Source: Planctomycetota bacterium
Lineage (GTDB): Bacteria > Planctomycetota > Phycisphaerae > Phycisphaerales > SM1A02
DNA: 19,951 bases
Assembly (NCBI GenBank): GCA_014381385.1
Contig: JACNLR010000164.1
Location: forward strand, 1 to 19,951
Direction of reading: 5' to 3'
Shown here: positions 14,492-19,951 of the stretch, piece by piece
Position numbering within the stretch: position 1 is the first letter of the stretch
Layout: every line of letters starts with the position of its first letter
Program-made: the position numbers and the translations under genes
The notes under the pieces: model-generated
What the model was told of the DNA's origin: nothing
Seen by the model: the letters and a program-made list of their open reading frames with translations, nothing else
Databases searched by the model: none

Positions 14492-17290
14492 GTGCAGGAA
14501 ATGCTACAAAGACTGCCTCGAGAAACAAATACGACACCTCAAATGAAACGGTTTCTATTGGATGTAGAAGCAAGTGGCTTTGAGGGTGCAATTGCAACGG
14601 ATGAGTGCGCTAGAACAATTGCTTCAACCGATAACTCCATTTGGCAGGTTCTTCCGCAAGTTGTCATCGCTCCCAAATCGCAGACAGGTGTTGCACAGGT
14701 TGTCAAAATTCTATCAGACAAGGCGCATAAATCGATTTCGATTACCCCAAGAGGTGGCGGCACGAGTACCGCTGGGCAAACACTGACAAACTCCATCGTT
14801 CTTGACTGCAAACGATATATGCATCGCATTTTAAAGTATGACACTGCATCAAAGAGAGTAACTGTGGAATGCGGAGCGGTTTTAGAACAAGTCAACGATG
14901 CACTGAAACAACACGGCGTCATGCTTGGACCAACCGTTGCAACTGCATCAAGGGCTACTATCGGCGGTATGATCGGAAACGATTCAGCCGGCAAAGGTTC
15001 GCAAGTCTATGGCAAAATGAGCGATTGCGTTGTCAGCCTTAACACAGTAATTCGCGGGGGTACTACGTTTAATAATGACCTACATCTTATCGATGCTATC
15101 AAGCAGGCATGCAATGCTGCCCGCCCACACTTTCATTCAAACTGGCCGAACCTCTCTCGCTTCGTAAGTGGATACAACCTGCCAATGGCTTGGGACGGTG
15201 AATCGTTCGATAGCAACCGTATATTCTGCGGTTCTGAGGGAACACTCGGCGTAACTACTTCTGCAACTTTACAGTGTGTTGCTATTCCAAAAAATCAACA
15301 ACTTTTACTATTGTGTTTCGATTCTTTTGACCGCGCACTTCGCTGCGGCGTTGACCTTGCGAAACTTCGCCCAACTGCAATTGAAACTGTCGATGAAATG
15401 GTACTGCAAACTCTACGTACCGATACGAGTTGGCACTCCGTTTCCCAACTCCTTAGCGATGCAAGGGACGACGTTAACGCAATCCTCTTCGTTGAGAGCA
15501 ACGATGTGTCCAACCTTCTTGATGTTGCAAAGGCACACAATCCTATCTTATCCAGTGTGTTGCTTGATCCAGAATCGCAAAACATTGCATGGTCATTCCG
15601 TTCAAGAAGTGTTGGATTGCTATCCTCGCTCTCCGGAGATAAGCGGCCGGTTCCATTTGTAGAAGATTGTGCCGTTCCACCAGAAAACCTTGCTGATTTT
15701 GTCTTAGCATTCAAAAATTTATTAGCACAGCATGACATACGCGCGGGCATGTTTGGCCATGTTGACGCAGGTGTCATACATATCAGACCAGCGTTGAATA
15801 TGTGCCGCGAGAGTGACCGAGATAAGATCCGCCCCATAACTGAGGAAGTTGTTGCACTTGTTCACTCTTTTGGAGGTGTGCTTTGGGGTGAGCACGGCAA
15901 GGGCTTCCGCAGTGCTTTGGGTCCAAGAATTTTTGGAGATGCAATTTGGGAACAACTGTGCAATGTAAAAAGGGCTTTTGATCCATATAATCAGTTTAAC
16001 CCTGGCAAAGTTGCTGTTCCAGACACAACCTATTCCATAGCATCAATTACAACACCTACACGCGGAGAACGAGATGAACACAGTGCAGCAATTCCAATTC
16101 TCTCAAACGCCAAGGCTTGTGATGGAAACAGTGAATGTCAATCCGTTTCATTATCTAATAAAATGTGCCCAACATATAGAGCTACCGATGACCCTGCGCA
16201 AAGTCCAAGAGGTCGCGCTGATGTGTTACGGCACTGGCTTAACAGATTGGACCCATCGAAAGCACCAAAGAAATTTTCGTTGTTTAGGCGACTATTACAC
16301 TCTGGCAACAGTGACGATTTTAACCACGACGTAAAAGCAGTGCTGGATGGTTGTAATGCATGCAAGGCTTGTTCTTCGGGCTGCCCTGTGCAAATTGATA
16401 TTCCAAAACTTCGTTCTGAATTTTATAATCTCTATTTTGCTCGATACCTACGACCACTGAGCGATTTAGTTTGGCTTTATATGGAACGATCTATTCCATT
16501 TCAAAACATATTGCCTTCGCGTTTCATAGCATCTATGCTTGGCGTTTGCGATGCTCCTAAGCCAACATACGAACTTAAAAAACTGGTAAACATTTCAACA
16601 CCGCAGCAAATCGTAAACGAGAAGCCAGATGTCGTGCTTTTACAAGATACATTCACTACGTATTACCGCCCTGCCCCATTCTTAGCGATGCTAAAGATCC
16701 TACATCATCTTGGAAAAAGAGTTGCAGTCCTACCAGTTCGTCAAAATGGAAAGGCGTTGCACGTCAGGGGCTCTCTGAAGGCGTTCAACAAAGTGGCCAA
16801 TGACAATATTGCATGGCTCACACCGATTCAGCGCGCAAGCGTACCCATCGTCTGCATCGACCCCGCTGCAACCCTCCTTTGGAGAGATGAATATCCTACG
16901 AACAGTATCGAAGTTTTACTTCCCCAAGAGTGGCTACTTAAACAAGATGTTTCGACTGTAACACTAGAAGGTAGTTGGCGGTTGTTTCCACATTGCGTTG
17001 AAAATGCAACAGAATCCAAGAGTAGCAATCAATGGAAAATGTTTTTTGAATTGATTGGCGGCAATCTCAATGTAATTGAAACCGCTTGCTGTGGTATGGG
17101 CGGGTTGTTTGGCCACCAAAAAGAACACAAACAAATATCGCTCGATATTTGGGACTTACATTGGGCACCACACAAGCCAGTTCATTCCGATTCACTAGCC
17201 ACGGGCTATTCTTGCTATGCACAATCTAAGCGCATAGAGAATATACATTTACGACATCCACTTGAAGTAATAGCGTCTACCATTCGTTAA
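14492..17290 (+). CDS. ydiJ: YdiJ-type FAD/iron-sulfur 2-hydroxyacid (probably D-2-hydroxyglutarate) dehydrogenase
   Basis: This 932-residue flavoprotein oxidises a D-2-hydroxyacid and passes electrons through iron-sulfur centres to a membrane or soluble acceptor. The FAD-binding PCMH domain includes TPRGGGTSTAGQ (85-96) and the ATIGGMIGNDSAGKGS segment. An oxidase C-terminal domain follows, with the metal/substrate His segment GMFGHVDAGVIHIRP. Two 4Fe-4S motifs are split as C543-x5-C549-x9-C559-P and C621-x2-C624-x2-C627-x3-C631-P. In the C-terminal CCG region the first domain has NGKALHVRG in place of a CCG motif, as in E. coli YdiJ. The second has HC at 834-835 and CCGMGG at 866-871. Matches such as CIDPAATLLWRDEY also point to YdiJ rather than GlcD or Dld. 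The start is GTG at 14492, and ATG at 14501 is a good alternative. It begins 34 bases after the previous gene with no visible terminator. It overlaps the convergent gene by 14 bases. Confidence 0.92.
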   Translation: MQEMLQRLPRETNTTPQMKRFLLDVEASGFEGAIATDECARTIASTDNSIWQVLPQVVIAPKSQTGVAQVVKILSDKAHKSISITPRGGGTSTAGQTLTNSIVLDCKRYMHRILKYDTASKRVTVECGAVLEQVNDALKQHGVMLGPTVATASRATIGGMIGNDSAGKGSQVYGKMSDCVVSLNTVIRGGTTFNNDLHLIDAIKQACNAARPHFHSNWPNLSRFVSGYNLPMAWDGESFDSNRIFCGSEGTLGVTTSATLQCVAIPKNQQLLLLCFDSFDRALRCGVDLAKLRPTAIETVDEMVLQTLRTDTSWHSVSQLLSDARDDVNAILFVESNDVSNLLDVAKAHNPILSSVLLDPESQNIAWSFRSRSVGLLSSLSGDKRPVPFVEDCAVPPENLADFVLAFKNLLAQHDIRAGMFGHVDAGVIHIRPALNMCRESDRDKIRPITEEVVALVHSFGGVLWGEHGKGFRSALGPRIFGDAIWEQLCNVKRAFDPYNQFNPGKVAVPDTTYSIASITTPTRGERDEHSAAIPILSNAKACDGNSECQSVSLSNKMCPTYRATDDPAQSPRGRADVLRHWLNRLDPSKAPKKFSLFRRLLHSGNSDDFNHDVKAVLDGCNACKACSSGCPVQIDIPKLRSEFYNLYFARYLRPLSDLVWLYMERSIPFQNILPSRFIASMLGVCDAPKPTYELKKLVNISTPQQIVNEKPDVVLLQDTFTTYYRPAPFLAMLKILHHLGKRVAVLPVRQNGKALHVRGSLKAFNKVANDNIAWLTPIQRASVPIVCIDPAATLLWRDEYPTNSIEVLLPQEWLLKQDVSTVTLEGSWRLFPHCVENATESKSSNQWKMFFELIGGNLNVIETACCGMGGLFGHQKEHKQISLDIWDLHWAPHKPVHSDSLATGYSCYAQSKRIENIHLRHPLEVIASTIR

Positions 17291-19904
17291 CTGCAGCGAC
17301 TGAAGGTCGAAGTCCAGGGACGTCTTTTATCTGCTCATCATTCAATACCATTCGCAAGCGCATTCGAAGCCGGTCATTTAACTCTTTACGTTCAAAACGA
17401 AGTGTTTCCAACCGGAGTTGTCTGTGGATGTCTTCTTTGCTCATCATTCCATCGCCACTTTTAGCGGTGGCGTTTAACTGATGATTCGTAATCATTGATT
17501 CGCACAATGCCCAATAATCCGATCTGTACGCATCAGTAATCGCAGAGAGTTTACTTGCCTGTGCTGTTTCAAGTTCTGATATAGCATTTGCTGCACTCAA
17601 CATAATCGTCAAGTCAGAGCCTTTTTTGAAGACATCAGGATACGCCTTAGAAACATACTCCATTCTAATCTTCCAAAAATCAGTTTCGGGAACTTTTGCT
17701 AGAAGAGAATCCATGACTGTTTGATTTGCAAGTAGCAAACTCCGCTTTGTATCACGAACGGATGTAAACGCAGTTTGCCATCTCTTTTGCATTGCTTGCG
17801 CACCCCTGCCCTCGGGTTTATTTTCACCCATTATCCACATCGCATCTTGCATGTGATTCAAGTCAGTAGTGGCTTTCACGAATGCAATATGTGAATCGCT
17901 CACTTTACTGTGATATCCTTGCATTGCATTTCGTATTGCTTGAATAGACTCTGGTGTTAAACCTTCTTGGAGATCCTCTGAAACATCGGACATAACGTAT
18001 AGCCCAACAAGATCTATAGTATCGCCCTCACCGCCACGCCAACCGAACGGATCTTCGGGCGCTGCAGTACGTTGCCGTTCACGATGTTGCTCAAGCATCT
18101 TCAAATTCGCATCGTTGGGATCTAACGAAGTTATCGCAGCAAGATCAGCAAAAAAGGATTGGTCGAGCGTTGCAACTACTTCAGCAGCAACAGCACTAGC
18201 TTCACGAATAGTGCGTCTTCGCTTTCCAGTTGACAATTCTTCATCTTCTTGTATCGCTTTAGATTTTTTTGAAATATCTTTGTTCGCAAGACTATATTTT
18301 TCTCGGTATTCGTCATAAACAGCACCGATAATCATAGCACCACTTTCATCGAGTTCAAGAATCACTGCGGCTCGCTCTGAAAAAGATGGAGCAATTGGTT
18401 TTGGAATAGTTGCGCCCTCGTAGAGTTTTGTTGACTCAGTTTGTTCCAATGTACCCGAAAGTTCTTCGCTTGAGATTTCGATTGGTTCTCCTACAACAAA
18501 AGATGCACCATCAGAAGAATTGGAAACAACTTGTATTTCACCTGACTCTATCAACGCATCGAGTTCTTCTTGCGAAAGTTCACCGCCATCAGAAGTTGTA
18601 ACTGCAACGTGCACGCCAGAGGAAGAATCACCACTGCTCACTATTGTTGTATTTGAAAAATCCGTCCCCATGGATTTTGTTTTTTTGGTGTCTTTTAGTC
18701 TTGCAACAAGGTCTTTCCCGAGTATGCCGTTTATTTTGGATTCGGTTGCTTCGATATAATCTTGCCTTTCTTGTTTGAACTTTACAAGTCTTTCATCGAA
18801 TTCTGTGCCGACTTCCTCAGTTAGCGTTGCAATAGATTGGTGCTGCCGTGATTTTTCTAGCAAGTTTGCGTGTGCAGACGTACGTTTTTTCCACTTATTG
18901 CGGAATGTCTCACGTAGGGTTATGAGTTCCTCTTTCTTCCAATCTTCAATCTCGTCCATGGTAAGTGCACGGTCTATATACCCTTCAATTTTATTCCCAC
19001 CTCGTACTGCATCGGTAAATGATCTTTTAAAATAATACCCCTGCAATTTGCGTGCATTTTCTTCATCAAGAATCGCATTTAGTTTTCTCCATGTGGACCA
19101 ATTGAGTTGGCTAAGATTGTAGGCTTGTTTTAACAACGGCTTTAAAAGCAAATCTCCACGTACTTTTAAATCGTCGAGCGCTGTCTCATCCATCATAAAC
19201 TGCATCATCATTGCCTGCTGGTCCATGTCTCGTAGTCCAAGTTCATCAATTTGATCAAGAGTAAGACTAACTGCCTCGATAATGGCGTTAAAACTCAGTT
19301 TAACTTGGTTGAGGTAACGTGTATCGTATTGATCCAAAAGTTCATCCAATTCAAAACTTGATTCAACATCAAGTCGCGAGAACAATTCACGCATGTGCGT
19401 TCTTGCACCTCTGTTCAATTCGCCCATGAGTTGTGTTGTGAAAATGTTGTACGCTTCTAGTTCACGAGCGATTCGCTCTCGATTGAGAATAACAAGTTGT
19501 TTTTCTGTCAACATCGCTACAAGTTCATCGAAGAATTGCGTGTCTGATCTGTGTATTGCAGACATAGCGCGTCTAGCTTGCTTGATGAGTCCCTCAACCA
19601 TTTGTCTTTCTGGAATATTAAATTGCATGAATCCGAAGGTTTGGGCTGCCTCTGCGATTCCGTTCTCGAAGTCAGCAATCTCATTACTACGTACTCTTGC
19701 AAAATCAACTAGATACCGGTCGTACACTTCTAATATTGCTTCACGCTGCGCACTGGTCATGCCTAGTTCGTTTGACATATGCTCCAACTCGCGGACTTTA
19801 ATTGGGTCAGTAAGAAGTGGAATGGCTTGTGCATTCGTTTCCTGCGCAAATGATAGTAATGACAAGATTAGAACAAGGATACCTGTATAAAGTTTATTTT
19901 TCAT
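17277..19904 (-). CDS. Secreted, largely helical protein of unknown function with an internal duplication
   Basis: I do not recognise this 875-residue protein. It starts with a signal peptide (MKNKLYTGILVLILSLLSFA..., cleavage near TNA-QA at about residue 25), so it is exported. The rest is rich in charged residues with helical and coiled-coil character (long E/K/R/Q/L stretches), except for a Ser/Gly/Glu-rich linker at about 410-500. Two segments look alike. The first (about 30-150) has LGMTSAQREAILEVYDRY followed by TQFFDELVAML. The second (about 505-615) has ELDESGAMIIGAVYDEY followed by DQSFFADLAAI. VYD and FF are spaced similarly in both, suggesting a duplicated domain. The pattern faintly recalls periplasmic LTXXQ/Spy-type helical proteins, but the match is too weak to assign. 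TTGGA lies just before the ATG as a possible ribosome binding site. The 3' end overlaps the convergent dehydrogenase gene by 14 bases. Confidence 0.85.
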   Translation of the reverse strand: MKNKLYTGILVLILSLLSFAQETNAQAIPLLTDPIKVRELEHMSNELGMTSAQREAILEVYDRYLVDFARVRSNEIADFENGIAEAAQTFGFMQFNIPERQMVEGLIKQARRAMSAIHRSDTQFFDELVAMLTEKQLVILNRERIARELEAYNIFTTQLMGELNRGARTHMRELFSRLDVESSFELDELLDQYDTRYLNQVKLSFNAIIEAVSLTLDQIDELGLRDMDQQAMMMQFMMDETALDDLKVRGDLLLKPLLKQAYNLSQLNWSTWRKLNAILDEENARKLQGYYFKRSFTDAVRGGNKIEGYIDRALTMDEIEDWKKEELITLRETFRNKWKKRTSAHANLLEKSRQHQSIATLTEEVGTEFDERLVKFKQERQDYIEATESKINGILGKDLVARLKDTKKTKSMGTDFSNTTIVSSGDSSSGVHVAVTTSDGGELSQEELDALIESGEIQVVSNSSDGASFVVGEPIEISSEELSGTLEQTESTKLYEGATIPKPIAPSFSERAAVILELDESGAMIIGAVYDEYREKYSLANKDISKKSKAIQEDEELSTGKRRRTIREASAVAAEVVATLDQSFFADLAAITSLDPNDANLKMLEQHRERQRTAAPEDPFGWRGGEGDTIDLVGLYVMSDVSEDLQEGLTPESIQAIRNAMQGYHSKVSDSHIAFVKATTDLNHMQDAMWIMGENKPEGRGAQAMQKRWQTAFTSVRDTKRSLLLANQTVMDSLLAKVPETDFWKIRMEYVSKAYPDVFKKGSDLTIMLSAANAISELETAQASKLSAITDAYRSDYWALCESMITNHQLNATAKSGDGMMSKEDIHRQLRLETLRFERKELNDRLRMRLRMVLNDEQIKDVPGLRPSVAAVNEW

Positions 19905-19932
19905 TCCAATATCTTAACACAAAAAGATAACG

Positions 19933-19951
19933 CAACGAGCGTAACTCGTTG
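19933..19951. repeat. Inverted repeat at the right window edge
   Basis: CAACGAG and CTCGTTG form a 7-bp stem around CGTAA, and the stem may continue beyond the window. On the minus strand it is followed by GCGTTATCTTTTT, so it could be the intrinsic terminator of a gene to the right. It could also be a regulatory hairpin before the 875-residue protein gene, which starts at 19904. Confidence 0.45.

Overview
The window looks like a chromosomal segment of a moderately AT-rich planctomycete, most likely a marine member of the Phycisphaerae. The main reason is a pair of giant secreted proteins with N-terminal signal peptides, right-handed parallel beta-helix repeats, seven FG-GAP (integrin-like) repeats and a short Cys-bounded, dockerin-like C-terminus ending in 'AWG..C' or 'NWG..C'. 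That architecture is typical of this lineage. The housekeeping genes (UvrD/PcrA helicase, dCTP deaminase, B12-dependent ribonucleotide reductase, NuoA, tRNA-Pro) fit such a genome. No gene in the window is clearly phage- or transposon-derived.

Layout. Positions 1-875 (minus) hold the N-terminal 291 codons of a UvrD/PcrA-type helicase that runs off the left edge. After a 372-base divergent spacer come dcd (1248-1820) and nrdJ (1915-5481), which together supply deoxynucleotide precursors. A 250-base stretch after nrdJ folds into several hairpins and ends in a strong intrinsic terminator; it is either a long 3' UTR or an unrecognised small RNA. A lone nuoA (5923-6300) follows, without nuoB, then a tRNA-Pro(UGG) gene (6363-6436). 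The 3' end of the tRNA merges into a 23-bp perfect hairpin.

Positions 6520-6842 are the most unusual non-coding part: 2.9 identical tandem copies of a 104-bp unit. Each unit contains a long hairpin, and each ends with a 14-base match to the T-arm/acceptor end of the neighbouring tRNA-Pro.

Two paralogous secreted proteins follow (6995-10783 and 10927-14457). They share signal peptide, beta-helix, linker domain, seven FG-GAP repeats and dockerin-like tail, and appear to be an old tandem duplication; only the first has an extra N-terminal domain. Next is a YdiJ-type FAD/Fe-S 2-hydroxyacid dehydrogenase (14492-17290). On the opposite strand lies an 875-residue secreted, largely helical protein of unknown function (17277-19904), which overlaps the dehydrogenase tail-to-tail by 14 bases and contains an apparent internal duplication.

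No obvious new enzymatic or defence system was found. The strongest candidates for something undescribed are the tRNA-linked hairpin repeat array, the structured RNA after nrdJ, and the paired propeller/beta-helix surface proteins with their Cys-closed C-terminal modules.
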